A stretch of DNA of 64,000 nucleotides from Bacillus sp. Y1 (GTDB lineage Bacteria > Bacillota > Bacilli > Bacillales > Cytobacillaceae): contig NZ_CP030028.1 in the NCBI RefSeq assembly GCF_003586445.1, forward strand, positions 2,370,501 to 2,434,500, in the 5' to 3' direction. Below are positions 34,237 to 43,485 of this stretch, one piece after another; the first letter of the stretch is position 1, and each line of letters opens with the position of its first letter. The notes under the pieces are model-generated. The model ran no database searches and was not told the origin of the DNA. It saw nothing but the letters and a program-made list of their open reading frames with translations. A program made the translations under genes and the position numbers.

Positions 34237-34260
34237 TAGGATATAAACTAAAAAATAGTA

Positions 34261-34299
34261 GAGAAGAAGTTCGTTTAAGATACGAACTTCTTCTTTTTG
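34261..34299 (+). terminator. Intrinsic terminator after the BenE-like gene
   Basis: GAAGAAGTTCGT pairs with ACGAACTTCTTC around a 7-base loop, followed by T5. Confidence 0.85.
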
Positions 34300-34349
34300 T
34301 ACATCAAAAAGAGACGTCCAATTCATTGTGAGTTTGCATGTTAACATGT

Positions 34350-34658
34350 TTAAATTTTCGATTCGATGAAAGCAGCCGCACCTGCTACTGCCAAAATCAA
34401 AAATACGGGATACGTAACTGGTACGTACACATATAAAAGTACCACCAATATCGAACTCCAGATTCCGGTACACCAATAACAGCTCAAGAGTTTCCCCATG
34501 AAATGACGTATGCCAGTTCCTTTAATGATTATTTCTTCTCCGGATTCATCCAAGAATGGCTTTCGAATAAATTCAGTAATGCTATCAAATACGATTAAAT
34601 GTGTTAAACGGAATGAAGCCAAGATGAGAATTACCAGGTCAAACCATCCCAAATGCAT
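34350..34658 (-). CDS. DUF1360 membrane protein
   Basis: The start ATG at 34656-34658 has AAGGAGATG about 6 bases upstream; the longer frame to 34748 has no support. The 102-residue product starts with a membrane helix, then FRLTHLIVFDSITEFIRKPF, then GKLLSCYWCTGIWSS and two more hydrophobic segments. The CYWCTG motif and RxP spacing are typical of DUF1360, common in spore-forming Bacillaceae and of unknown function. Confidence 0.85.
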   Translation of the reverse strand: MHLGWFDLVILILASFRLTHLIVFDSITEFIRKPFLDESGEEIIIKGTGIRHFMGKLLSCYWCTGIWSSILVVLLYVYVPVTYPVFLILAVAGAAAFIESKI

Positions 34659-34936
34659 GAAATCATCTCCTTGTGCAACAGAAAAAAAGCAAGAACGAGA
34701 TTCTGCTTCTCTCCAAGAGCATTTTCTGCCTAAAGATAATATATGCACCTTCTCATTTTGGGTGAAATAGAGGATCTCATCCCTTCCCTTTCATTTGTAT
34801 TTCAGAGTTAGGGTATAACCCATTTTTTCTCATCCAATATATTGGTCCAAGCGGCGGTTCCTTCCTTCTAATAAAATATCGGGATTAAAATGGTCTATAT
34901 TTCTCGAACCGAATCCTGGTGCAGGGGGGTGATAAT

Positions 34937-35137
34937 ATGGGATGCGGATGCAGAGGTAACAAAAAGAAGCGTATGGAAAATAAGAAAAAACGAGTCAGAG
35001 AGGTACTCCAAAAGAGTCAGCAGGTTTCGACAGACGGATTAGGATCAACCCTTTCGGGGATTACACCAAATGAGCAGGCTCAAGCGGCTCCTAGAACGCC
35101 AGATCCTACTCCGGGAGATCCATCGAAGTCATCTTAG
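34937..35137 (+). CDS. Small Cys- and Lys-rich hypothetical protein (66 aa)
   Basis: ATG 34937 follows GGGGGGTGAT. The product begins MGCGCRGNKKKR, continues with a charged helix (MENKKKRVREVLQKSQQ) and ends in a disordered Pro/Thr/Ser tail. Two N-terminal cysteines might bind metal. The family was not recognised, but the strong ribosome site supports it being real. Confidence 0.6.
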   Translation: MGCGCRGNKKKRMENKKKRVREVLQKSQQVSTDGLGSTLSGITPNEQAQAAPRTPDPTPGDPSKSS

Positions 35138-35330
35138 GTTATAACGCCACCAACAAGATTGACAAAATCGAATGTCTTTTGTTGTTTTGAGCATAGGTGT
35201 TGTAGTTGTTTAAGAGTACCATTCCTTTATGGTGCTCTTTTTGGTCAATGTCTAACTGTTTTACATTCGCATATCTGGTATATTAGTACTAAGATAGATT
35301 TTAAGAAAATAGTGATGTTGGGAGAACGAA

Positions 35331-36167
35331 ATGAAATTTCTACTAAATTTATTCAAAAATAACAAACCAGAAGATCAAACAAAAACAGGAAATACTCCAA
35401 CAACGACTAAAAAAGAAGAGAAGGAAAGAATTGCAAAACGTAAGGGTGAACTGGGTGAATATAAAATCGATATTCAACTAGACCAGCTTCCTAAAGAGTA
35501 TAAATATCTAAGTGACATACTGATTAAAAACCCAAAAGGAAAGTCTGGATACTCACAAATCGACCACGTTGTTATCACTACCTATGGCATCATTGTCATT
35601 GAAACAAAGAACTATCAAGGTACTGTATATGGTGGAAAAAATAGAAAAACATGGTCTGTTAATGGAAAATTCAAGATGATGAATCCATTCATTCAAAACT
35701 ATGGTCATATTCAAGCTATAAAAGATATTCTTGATAAGAAGTACCATGATTTATTTATATCGATGGTCTCCTTTACGAAACGATGCACGTTTAAAATAGA
35801 TGAGTTAGATTTTAGGAAGATTGGTTCAAATGAATTAATTGTATATGATGTGGAATTGTCTGATTACATACATAGGAAGGTATCAGTTCTTAAGATACAC
35901 CATAAAGAGCCACTATTAAATGAGAATGATATTAGCATTATATATAATGCAATTCTAGAAGCAAATATTGAGGACCAAGTGATCAGAGAAAAACACGTTC
36001 AATCTTTAAAAGGGGAAGTTGTGCCTCACAAAATTATAAAAGATAACAAACAAGATAACTGTATGGTTTGTAATAAGCCTGTATCGGATAAAGTGAAAGC
36101 ATTTTGCTTATCAAACAAAAAGTTTAATGGAAAGATTTATTGTTTCGAACATCAAAATAAAAATTAG
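35331..36167 (+). CDS. NERD-domain protein with C-terminal zinc-finger-like tail
   Basis: This 278-residue protein begins ATG 35331 after TTGGGAGAACGA. The NERD (nuclease-related) core spans about residues 35-150: GELGEYKI, QIDHVVITTYGIIVIETKNYQG, then W and FIQNYGHIQAI. The Asp-x-x-x...Glu-Thr-Lys pattern matches a PD-(D/E)xK-type site. The last 35 residues hold CMVCNKPV and a later CF-E-H, a possible zinc site. NERD proteins are widespread in Bacillus with poorly known roles. Copy 2 of the palindromic element follows. Confidence 0.85.
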   Translation: MKFLLNLFKNNKPEDQTKTGNTPTTTKKEEKERIAKRKGELGEYKIDIQLDQLPKEYKYLSDILIKNPKGKSGYSQIDHVVITTYGIIVIETKNYQGTVYGGKNRKTWSVNGKFKMMNPFIQNYGHIQAIKDILDKKYHDLFISMVSFTKRCTFKIDELDFRKIGSNELIVYDVELSDYIHRKVSVLKIHHKEPLLNENDISIIYNAILEANIEDQVIREKHVQSLKGEVVPHKIIKDNKQDNCMVCNKPVSDKVKAFCLSNKKFNGKIYCFEHQNKN

Positions 36168-36221
36168 GAATGGTTATTTTGTTTTTCTTTCATAAGTTTA
36201 AATAAAAGGCCGACAGAACCT

Positions 36222-36278
36222 AAAATGTACCCATTAGGTAGAATTTTTCTACGTTTCTACTCTATAGGGTACATTTTA
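36222..36278. repeat. Dispersed palindromic element, copy 2
   Basis: AAAATGTACCCATTAGGTAGA is followed by TTTTTCTACGTTTCTACTC and TATAGGGTACATTTT. It is colinear with copy 1 at 9557 including the loop, and again lies just past the 3' end of a nuclease-like gene. Confidence 0.75.
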
Positions 36279-36818
36279 TTAAATTAGGTGTTCTTTTTTT
36301 GTATTTTTATATTGAAGGCTTTACATGATGACTAGTTCCCCCATGACATACATGTACTATTTTATAGCATTCGGAGACTTGTACAAATGATAGTGAAATA
36401 AAAAAATTATAGAAATTAATGGGGGTAAAGATCCGTGACACCCAACTGTTAGAGCTTGCTTGGGGAGCTAATTACTGCGAGGGGAGATATGGTAATAGGT
36501 ATAAGAAGGTGAATTAACTTTGTATGGAAATAATGTCTTATTGTTTTATTCTTAAAAAGCAGTAATCTAGATCTATGATAGAGATAATCGCCTTCTGCCT
36601 GATAAAGACATAATACATATTTAATAAGGAATGGATTTGATTTTCAAGTCTATAATAAATCAATCTTAGACACTTATGGAAATAGGAGTTTATGTCGAAA
36701 AAAGTGTTTAAAAATGACAAGGAAAATGACAGGAGACAAGCGAATATAAAGATTGCAAAATAAGAGTCTCCCTCCAGGAAGACTGTTATTTATAAATATG
36801 ATAATGGGGGAACAGGAA
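36279..36818. other. Gene-free region
   Basis: About 540 bases are AT-rich with no supported ORF, RNA or repeat. A ribosome site (GGGGGAACAGG) at its end serves the next gene. Confidence 0.4.
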
Positions 36819-39161
36819 ATGGGTAAAAAGAGAATATACTTGCTGTTTTTAGTGATGTTTTTCTTGAGCATTACTTATGGTGTTGCTCACGCCTCTTCGA
36901 CTGAGGAGATAAAGCAGTCAAATGTAAAAGGGGTAATTACAGAAAATGGAATTGCATTAGGGGATGCAGTGGTTTTCATTCGTGAGAAGGGGAAATTAAA
37001 TTGGATTCAAACGATGACAGACTCTAATGGAGTGTTTAAGACTAAATTACATGATGGTACATTTGTTATTAAAGGTGTCAGAGAAAAAAACAAAAATTGG
37101 TATTCGACTAATGAAACCTTTGTTGTAATTGAAGGCAAAATTGAAGGTTTAAATGATGGAGAAATTGTTCTTTCACAGGTGCAAAAAGAGAAAAAGATTA
37201 GTGGAAATTCAGGTAGGATTAAAGGCAGGTTAAAAGAAGGAAACAAGGGATTACAGGCTGATTTGATAATTTCTAAATATAGTGAGAATGAGGAAGAAAT
37301 TATTAGAGTATCTTCTGAAGATAATGGGAATTTTTTTGCTACACTTTCTGATGGTAATTATTTTCTATTTGGTGTAGAAATGGATGGTGGCTTTTATAGA
37401 TATGAATTAGGATTTTCAGTAGTTAATGGAAACGTTACAGTAGACGGGGACCCGAATAAAAAACTATCAATCAATCTACCTATTAATACCTATTCTGGAA
37501 AAGTAGAAGATTCTACAACCACATTAATAGAAGCAAATATAGTCATAGAGAAGCGACTTTCTGAGGATGAATATAATACGGAATTTATTCAAAGTGTTAT
37601 TACGGATCATACAGGGGCCTTCTGGTTAAGAGCGTTATCCGATGGGAAATATACTCTAAGTGTATACCATGAAACATATCATTCCTGGAATCATCTAATG
37701 TTTGAAGTTATAAATGGAAAAATTCATATTGATGGTTTGGAGGCGTCTTTCCTTCAAATCTCTATTCCGGACATTAATGTAAGTGGTCAAGTGTTGGAAG
37801 GAGAATTACCAATATCAAATGTATTTGTGGAGATTGAAAGCCAAACAGATGAGGGATATGATTGGTATAATACACAAACTGATGAGAACGGTAGTTTTCA
37901 ATATAGATTAGAGGATGGAATGTATACGATCAGGTATATAGATGAACGTAATCGAAGAACGGAATTCAGTATTCCATTCGAAATCCGTGATGGGAAGCTT
38001 TTTCAGAATGGGAATGCATCGTCATTGATAAGCATTAATTTGCCTCCTGTGACATTAAATGGGAAGCTTGTAGAATCAGGGACTACACTTCAAGGATCTG
38101 TATGGATTACAAATGATGAAACATCTGAGGGGTTTAATGCACAGACAGATGAAAATGGAGTTTTTTCGTTACGTTTAAAAGATGGAACCTATCGAGTTTC
38201 TAATGGTTTCTTGAACGAAGATGGAGAACAAATTACGTTTAATACCTCGTTTGACATAATCAATGGCGAGCTAATGGTAAATGGTAAAGAGCAGTCCCTC
38301 CTAGAGCTGCAGCTGCCAGGAGTTAGTTTACATGGATTGGTAAAAGACGGTGATAGAGTGGTAACGAGTGGATTAGTTTCCGTTACTTCAGATCAACAAG
38401 GTGCGGATATTTGGAAGAATATAAACCCAGATGGAACATTTACGATGCGTTTAACAGATGGTAACTATTATATTAGGAGTATTCAAATTGAGGATGGAAG
38501 TAGTACTGAAGTTTTCCAGTCTTTCACAGTTATGAATGGAAAGACATACGAAAATGACGAATTAAAAGATGTGTTAGAGATTTCGGTTCCACCTATTACT
38601 TTAACGGGGAAACTATCTGAAGGCGGCACCCCAATTATAGGTGGACTTTATATCATGGAAATCAATGATGCTGAAAATCCTCTACAATTCTGGGGAACAA
38701 CTAATGAGGATGGTGAATTTCAATTTCGCATGCTAGATGGTGATTACATGGTATATAACGTTAATCTACCAGATGGCTCAAACTTCAGCCCTGGCATAGA
38801 ATTTAGTATTAGGTCAGGTCAATTATATATGAATGGTGAAATGAAAGATCAGCTTAACATTGATGTTCCACAGGTAACCTTATCCGGTAATGTATTCAAT
38901 GGTGAAGAACCAGTAAATCAAGGATATTTATCTATAACTTTGTTAGAAGGGGAATTTTTCCCTGGATCAAATGGTGAGATCCAAGATGGTCACTATCAGG
39001 TTCGCCTTCATGATGGTGAATATGAGATCTCATATATATATGATTATCAATATGGTTACTATGAATTTAGGAAAAGATTTGCTATTGTTAATGGCAAACT
39101 ATTTGTAGATGGCCAGGAAATAAGTGCATTAGATATTAACCTACAAGATAGTTTACAATAA
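36819..39161 (+). CDS. Secreted protein of eight carboxypeptidase-regulatory-like repeats
   Basis: ATG 36819 is chosen because it gives a normal signal peptide (KKR, then a hydrophobic core LLFLVMFFLSI and AHA-SS cleavage site); the frame from 36753 would bury it. The remaining 750 residues are about eight repeats of 85-95 residues. Each has G-x-V, a TDENGxF-like turn, L-x-DGxY, then NGKLxVDG and a final LxINLP. This resembles CarboxypepD_reg/CNA-B beta-sandwich domains. There is no LPXTG anchor, membrane tail or catalytic domain, so it is probably a released or wall-associated structural protein. Eight copies each of L-x-DG-x-Y and NG-x-x-x-x-DG can be counted. Confidence 0.75.
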   Translation: MGKKRIYLLFLVMFFLSITYGVAHASSTEEIKQSNVKGVITENGIALGDAVVFIREKGKLNWIQTMTDSNGVFKTKLHDGTFVIKGVREKNKNWYSTNETFVVIEGKIEGLNDGEIVLSQVQKEKKISGNSGRIKGRLKEGNKGLQADLIISKYSENEEEIIRVSSEDNGNFFATLSDGNYFLFGVEMDGGFYRYELGFSVVNGNVTVDGDPNKKLSINLPINTYSGKVEDSTTTLIEANIVIEKRLSEDEYNTEFIQSVITDHTGAFWLRALSDGKYTLSVYHETYHSWNHLMFEVINGKIHIDGLEASFLQISIPDINVSGQVLEGELPISNVFVEIESQTDEGYDWYNTQTDENGSFQYRLEDGMYTIRYIDERNRRTEFSIPFEIRDGKLFQNGNASSLISINLPPVTLNGKLVESGTTLQGSVWITNDETSEGFNAQTDENGVFSLRLKDGTYRVSNGFLNEDGEQITFNTSFDIINGELMVNGKEQSLLELQLPGVSLHGLVKDGDRVVTSGLVSVTSDQQGADIWKNINPDGTFTMRLTDGNYYIRSIQIEDGSSTEVFQSFTVMNGKTYENDELKDVLEISVPPITLTGKLSEGGTPIIGGLYIMEINDAENPLQFWGTTNEDGEFQFRMLDGDYMVYNVNLPDGSNFSPGIEFSIRSGQLYMNGEMKDQLNIDVPQVTLSGNVFNGEEPVNQGYLSITLLEGEFFPGSNGEIQDGHYQVRLHDGEYEISYIYDYQYGYYEFRKRFAIVNGKLFVDGQEISALDINLQDSLQ

Positions 39162-39170
39162 TTTTATTTT

Positions 39171-39205
39171 AAGCTGAGCGGATAATTTTCCACTCAGCTT
39201 TTTTG
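39171..39205 (+). terminator. Intrinsic terminator after the repeat protein
   Basis: AAGCTGAG pairs with CTCAGCTT around a 14-base loop, followed by T4. Confidence 0.75.
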
Positions 39206-39862
39206 TTCAGTTTAGGAAGGTTTTATTCTTTATACATAGATTAAGATCTTTGAGGGCTAGCTAAATTAGTATGGTGGATTAACAACATCCCTAGAGGTTC
39301 ATTGATTCATCATTCTTCTAAGTTTTGAGGATAGATTAAGATAAAAGCAAAAGAGAAACTAAGAAAATGGTTCGGAGATAACGTTGATACCTCCGATATC
39401 GATGGAAAGATTGGTTAATAAGAGATGTACACTAGGGGGATTACTCATAGTTTTTAGATGCAAAAGACCCATCAGCTTACGGACTCTTTGGGGAGGATTT
39501 CCTTTAGGTAACCAAAATGCAAGTAAAATAAGTGGGGGTTATGTGGAATAAGACAATCCAAATCACTCATATGTATATAAAAAAATAGGGTGAAATCAGG
39601 CATGAAAAATCAAAATATAGTTTTCTATACTATTAGAGGTTCGACCATTAAAAAATTTATAATACTTGATTATATGACTGGTACAGGTATTTATAATACG
39701 TTGAAATTCATAACTGCTAGTATAATAGTTGGAATTGTTGGAAGTATGGTTTGTACAGAAGGTCTTAAAAGATTGCCTTGTAAGTTCAGTACATAAGCAA
39801 ACAGGGCTAATAATCCATGTGAGGATTAACGCTAAAAACAATAATAGTATTGGAGGGGTTTT
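39206..39862. other. Gene-poor region with coding debris
   Basis: Short in-frame runs such as KEKLRKWFGDNVDTSDIDGKIG-stop (split here: KEKLRKWFGDN, DTSDIDG) around 39340-39417 and DAKDPSAYGLFGEDF near 39457-39505 look like gene remnants. They lack starts and agree with no family I know. A 68-codon frame at 39590-39796 is not convincing. Confidence 0.3.
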
Positions 39863-40408
39863 ATGAAGTTAGTAGGGAAACATATTTATCTTCGACTTTA
39901 CAAAACTTCTGACGCCAGCGAGTTAGCTAACTTACATATTAGAAATCGCGAATTTTTTCAACGAGTTTGCCCATTGCTCCCAGAAGCCTTTTATACAGAA
40001 GAACATCAAAAAAACCGCATTGAGCGGGCATTAAAAATGTCAGATGAAGGCCATTTATATGCTTTTGGAATCTTTTTAAAAGCGACTGATCAATTGATCG
40101 GAGACATTTCATTAACTCAAATTGCTAGGGGAGACCTCCAAAGCTGTTATACGGGATTTACTTTAGATAAGGAATATAATGGAAAGGGTTATACAACAGA
40201 ATCTCTTCAACTTGTTGTAGACTTTGCTTTTAGAGAATTAAAACTACATAGAATTGAAGCAGGAGCAATACCTGACAATCTAGCATCTATTCGTGTATTA
40301 GAAAAAGTAGGGTTTAAAAAAGAAGGTATAGCTAAAGAAAATCTAAAGATTAATGGCAAATGGACAGATCATCAAATATTAGGTATCATCAACAGCTCGG
40401 ATGTGTAA
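39863..40408 (+). CDS. GNAT N-acetyltransferase, RimJ/RimL type
   Basis: This 181-residue protein begins ATG 39863 behind TTGGAGGGG. The GNAT core shows L-R-L near the start, IGDISL (beta strand 4), then YTGFTLDKEYNGKGYTTES (the acetyl-CoA loop, with GKGYT standing in for the usual Q/RxxGxG/A). NLASIRVLEKVGFKKEG is the C-terminal motif. It acetylates an N-terminal or side-chain amine, perhaps of a ribosomal protein or a small molecule. Confidence 0.9.
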   Translation: MKLVGKHIYLRLYKTSDASELANLHIRNREFFQRVCPLLPEAFYTEEHQKNRIERALKMSDEGHLYAFGIFLKATDQLIGDISLTQIARGDLQSCYTGFTLDKEYNGKGYTTESLQLVVDFAFRELKLHRIEAGAIPDNLASIRVLEKVGFKKEGIAKENLKINGKWTDHQILGIINSSDV

Positions 40409-40440
40409 GCTCATTTCACTTTCGATAATATTACGTAAAC

Positions 40441-40470
40441 GAAGCTTAGTCTCACGCGAGACTAAGCTTC
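40441..40470. terminator. Perfect hairpin, weak terminator candidate
   Basis: GAAGCTTAGTCTC and GAGACTAAGCTTC form a 13-bp perfect stem with an ACGC loop. T-tracts are poor on both sides (ATTAATATTT to the right). The right arm contains the stop codon of a reverse-strand relic. Confidence 0.5.
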
Positions 40471-40596
40471 ATTAATATTTGTAACAAAGGGGTTTGGTCC
40501 AGCGTCTGATACAAAAATATTTCTTACATGACCATTAATAGACCCTGGAACAGTAGGTTCAAAAAGGAATGGGGCATTCGGGAAATTGAAAATTAC
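40462..40596 (-). pseudogene. 3' fragment of an unrecognised reverse-strand gene
   Basis: The minus strand reads 44 codons without a start: FNFPNAPFLFEPTVPG, then SINGHVRNIFVSDAGPNPF and TNINEA-stop. Composition looks protein-like (Pro/Asn-rich, alternating hydrophobics). An in-frame TAA closes it upstream. It is probably a relic; the family is unknown. Confidence 0.3.
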
Positions 40597-40755
40597 TTAA
40601 ACGAATAGGCTATCATTCCATACGGAAACTGGTAGCTTGTTATTTATTAATAATAAAAAACTTTGTATTAAATTTATATGTTATTATATAAATAGTTCGG
40701 TAAAATTTGGTAATAAATTGTATAAAAAGTCGGATCGAAAGTAGGAGTTGGAACA

Positions 40756-41361
40756 ATGAAAAGGACAGTCTTTTTAATGATTTCCATATTTCTGATATTA
40801 GTGGCTTGTGATAACTCACACTCTATTACTGAAAGTACAATAGGCACATCTGAATTAACAGAACGAGAACAAGCATTACTCACAACTGCGGCATCTCAGT
40901 CTTTTGTATATGAATTTTCTGTAGATAAAGAATATAAGAACATAAACATTTGGTTAGATAAATATGAATTTGGAAAACTGGTAACCGATCATCCTAACGG
41001 GGTAACGATGGGGCTAGACGAACACAATGGCACGATTATTTTTTCAACGAATAGAGTGATAGGTCATGAAGACCAACTCGCGTTCCGAATTGGTGTGTAT
41101 TCAGATCAATCAACAGCAGTAGGTGAATTTACAGAAACGATGCCTAAGGATTATGAAAAGAATCTAGTGAGCGGCTGGGGTCATAACATTTCAGGCGAGG
41201 AGTCTCTTATTCCGAACATGGTGTTAGGCAGTATGAACTATAGTAGTGATGGTAATATAACGTTATTTCAGAACCAATTACAACTTGATCAAGAAGTGTT
41301 CCATGAAGAACTGAAAGAATATGATGTGTCCTTCTTGTTTAGAGTTAATTTTACAAAATAG
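40756..41361 (+). CDS. Putative lipoprotein (201 aa)
   Basis: ATG 40756 follows AGTAGGAGTTGG. A signal peptide with lipobox LVAC places the lipidated cysteine at residue 18. The mature part is acidic, with no recognised domain; a region with WLDKYEFGKL and the C-terminal VSFLFRVNF suggests a beta-rich fold. It would be anchored on the outside of the membrane. Confidence 0.75.
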   Translation: MKRTVFLMISIFLILVACDNSHSITESTIGTSELTEREQALLTTAASQSFVYEFSVDKEYKNINIWLDKYEFGKLVTDHPNGVTMGLDEHNGTIIFSTNRVIGHEDQLAFRIGVYSDQSTAVGEFTETMPKDYEKNLVSGWGHNISGEESLIPNMVLGSMNYSSDGNITLFQNQLQLDQEVFHEELKEYDVSFLFRVNFTK

Positions 41362-41641
41362 TAATAGTTATTTTAGTCATACTAGTTCCTATATCTTACC
41401 TATCAGTAGTGGTATTAGAGAAAAAAGTTAACTCTAATAGTTAAGCATTCAAACGTATTGCTTCCAATACTGGGATATTAAACAACTATATATACAGGCA
41501 GTGTATGCTCATTTTAGACCCTCATCTTTTAGAATATATTAAAATATAAATCATACCATAAAGTAAATGGATGTCCTTTGTTCCTATCGTCCTGAATATA
41601 ATAAAAAATTACTTTGAACCAAATAAACAAGAGGTGTTTAT

Positions 41642-41842
41642 ATGAAAAACTGGCTAGTGCGACACAAGTGGGATATTCCCCTTGCTATTGTATTCTTGGC
41701 ATCACTTACGATCGTTCTTCAAGTACAATCGGAAGGAACTTCTTGGCATTTGCTAACAATTCCTCCTTATTTGATACTTTCATCGATACTTAGGAGCATA
41801 AGAAAAAAACAAATCATACAAGAAAGTAGATGTCGTGCCTAG
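41642..41842 (+). CDS. Small membrane protein (66 aa)
   Basis: ATG 41642 follows AAGAGGTG. The peptide begins MKNWLVRHKWDIPL and has two hydrophobic segments (AIVFLASLTIVLQV and LLTIPPYLILSSIL) and a basic tail. The family was not recognised. Confidence 0.55.
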   Translation: MKNWLVRHKWDIPLAIVFLASLTIVLQVQSEGTSWHLLTIPPYLILSSILRSIRKKQIIQESRCRA

Positions 41843-42160
41843 TGGCTCGGCTTTTTTTATTTTATTAAATATTTATCAGAAAACGTCTATATGAGAAGAG
41901 TTTTCTAGATTGATCTTGATTATTTTAATAGTTGTGATATACAGGGACATTACAAATTTCCAATGATCCTTATACTAAGGAATATTACTAAATAATTTAC
42001 TAGATGAAAATTGATGATTAATAAGAAAATCTTACTATATCAGTGTTTATACAACAAAAAAACCGTATAAATTTTTAGAAAAGTTAGTTTTTATACTTGT
42101 AAGCCCTTACATATGATGTTATTATTCGAATATACCCAGTAAATATTTTAGTTATTGTTA
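41843..42160. other. AT-rich gene-free region upstream of the melibiose regulator
   Basis: No ORF, RNA or repeat is supported. The strand bias and poly-T/A runs are typical of a promoter region. Confidence 0.35.
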
Positions 42161-42174
42161 CGTAAAAATTTACG
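42161..42174. promoter_or_regulatory. Palindrome in front of the LacI-family gene
   Basis: CGTAAAAATTTACG is a perfect 14-bp palindrome 33 bases before the regulator ATG. LacI-family autoregulation is common, so it is a candidate operator. Confidence 0.45.
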
Positions 42175-42206
42175 GGTGTTGAATAGATCATGAAGAGGGT
42201 TATGAG

Positions 42207-43220
42207 ATGGCTACTATCAAGGATATTGCGGACAAGTCGAATGTATCAGCATCTACGGTTTCACGGGTGTTAAATAACGATGATACGATTTCCGTTCAGG
42301 ATGAAACGAGGGAACGTATTTTCCAGGTCGCTAAGGAGCTTGGATATGAAACGATTTTAGAAAGACGGTTGAAACAAAAACAGCAGACTTCGAAACATAT
42401 CGGGATTATCGTTACCCAATCATTGGACGAGGAGATCAATGATCCCTATTTTTTATCCATCCGCCAAGGGATTGAAATGGAACTTGCGAGTCATGGGATC
42501 AGAACCGTTACGTTCCGGTTACATGAAACGGAGACCAATCAAATGATTGACGACCTTGATGGACTCATTGTCGTCGGCAGGGTAAAAGAGATGGCGCTCA
42601 AGGCCATCAGTAAAGTGGAAAATGTTGTGTACATTAACCATTCGCCTAACGAGGATTTGTATGATGCGGTTGTGATTGATTTTGAAAAGGCCACAGAGAA
42701 AGCAATCAAGCATCTATTAGCAACCGGCTACAAGAGAATCGGGTATATCGGAGGAAGAGAAAAGGAGCATAGCAAAAATCAAAAGTTCAACTCTGAAGAT
42801 AAACGTCTCACCACCTTTGAACGCTTGATGAAAGAACAAAAAATGTTCGACCCGGAGACCGTTTTTATCAGTGAGTATTCAATGGCACAGGGTTATGAAT
42901 TAATGAAAAAAGCAATTGATATGAGGAATTTTCCCGAGGCGTTTTTTATTGCCAGTGATCCGATGGCGATTGGGGCGTTAAGAGCATTACAAGAAGCCAA
43001 TCTCAAAGTTCCTGATGATGTAGCCATTATCGGCTTTGACGATATTGAAGCTGCATCATTCGCAAGTACGCCTTTGACGACCATCAGAGTGCATACGAAG
43101 GAGATGGGGAAAACAGGAGTAAAACTTTTACTAGATCGCCTGAATGGAAGAGAACTTCCATTAACCGTGACCCTGCCGACCGAATTGGTGATCCGTGAGA
43201 GCTGCAAGAAAAATAAATAA
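42207..43220 (+). CDS. melR: LacI-family repressor of the melibiose/raffinose operon
   Basis: This 337-residue regulator has a LacI helix-turn-helix at the N-terminus (TIKDIADKSNVSASTVSRVLN, read as two overlapping parts, residues 3-23) and a periplasmic-binding-like sensor domain (FIASDPMAIGALRAL, DDVAIIGFDDIE). Its gene order with the downstream binding protein, two permeases and an alpha-galactosidase equals the B. subtilis melREDCA locus. It probably represses these genes until an alpha-galactoside binds. Confidence 0.85.
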   Translation: MATIKDIADKSNVSASTVSRVLNNDDTISVQDETRERIFQVAKELGYETILERRLKQKQQTSKHIGIIVTQSLDEEINDPYFLSIRQGIEMELASHGIRTVTFRLHETETNQMIDDLDGLIVVGRVKEMALKAISKVENVVYINHSPNEDLYDAVVIDFEKATEKAIKHLLATGYKRIGYIGGREKEHSKNQKFNSEDKRLTTFERLMKEQKMFDPETVFISEYSMAQGYELMKKAIDMRNFPEAFFIASDPMAIGALRALQEANLKVPDDVAIIGFDDIEAASFASTPLTTIRVHTKEMGKTGVKLLLDRLNGRELPLTVTLPTELVIRESCKKNK

Positions 43221-43236
43221 CTTTTTAAGGAGGTGG

Positions 43237-43275
43237 TTGTTGGAAATTACGACATGTATATCTTGTTCAACGATT
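43237..43275 (+). other. Possible 12-13-codon leader ORF
   Basis: AAGGAGGTGG at 43227-43236 is a strong ribosome site but precedes only a tiny TTG-started frame with two cysteines (ITTCISCS). It may be a leader peptide or chance. The rest of 43276-43485 holds nothing clear. Confidence 0.2.
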
Positions 43276-43485
43276 TAATGCCCACCCTACACAGCATAAA
43301 AGCTAGCAGGGTGCAAAGTGACTGCCATCACACTGCATTGGGCGAAAACTAACAAACTACTCCACCAATGAACGGGAGCTAATTCTATTATATAGTTGCT
43401 CCCAAACGTCAGCAAGAAAACAGACTCATTTTAATAGGTAATTTTACTTATGGTTATTTCAAAAATGACTGAGGGGGCGTTTAAT

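Noticed and set aside
39590..39796. 68-codon forward frame
   Set aside because: Weak ribosome site, poor protein character and position in gene debris; not convincing as a gene.
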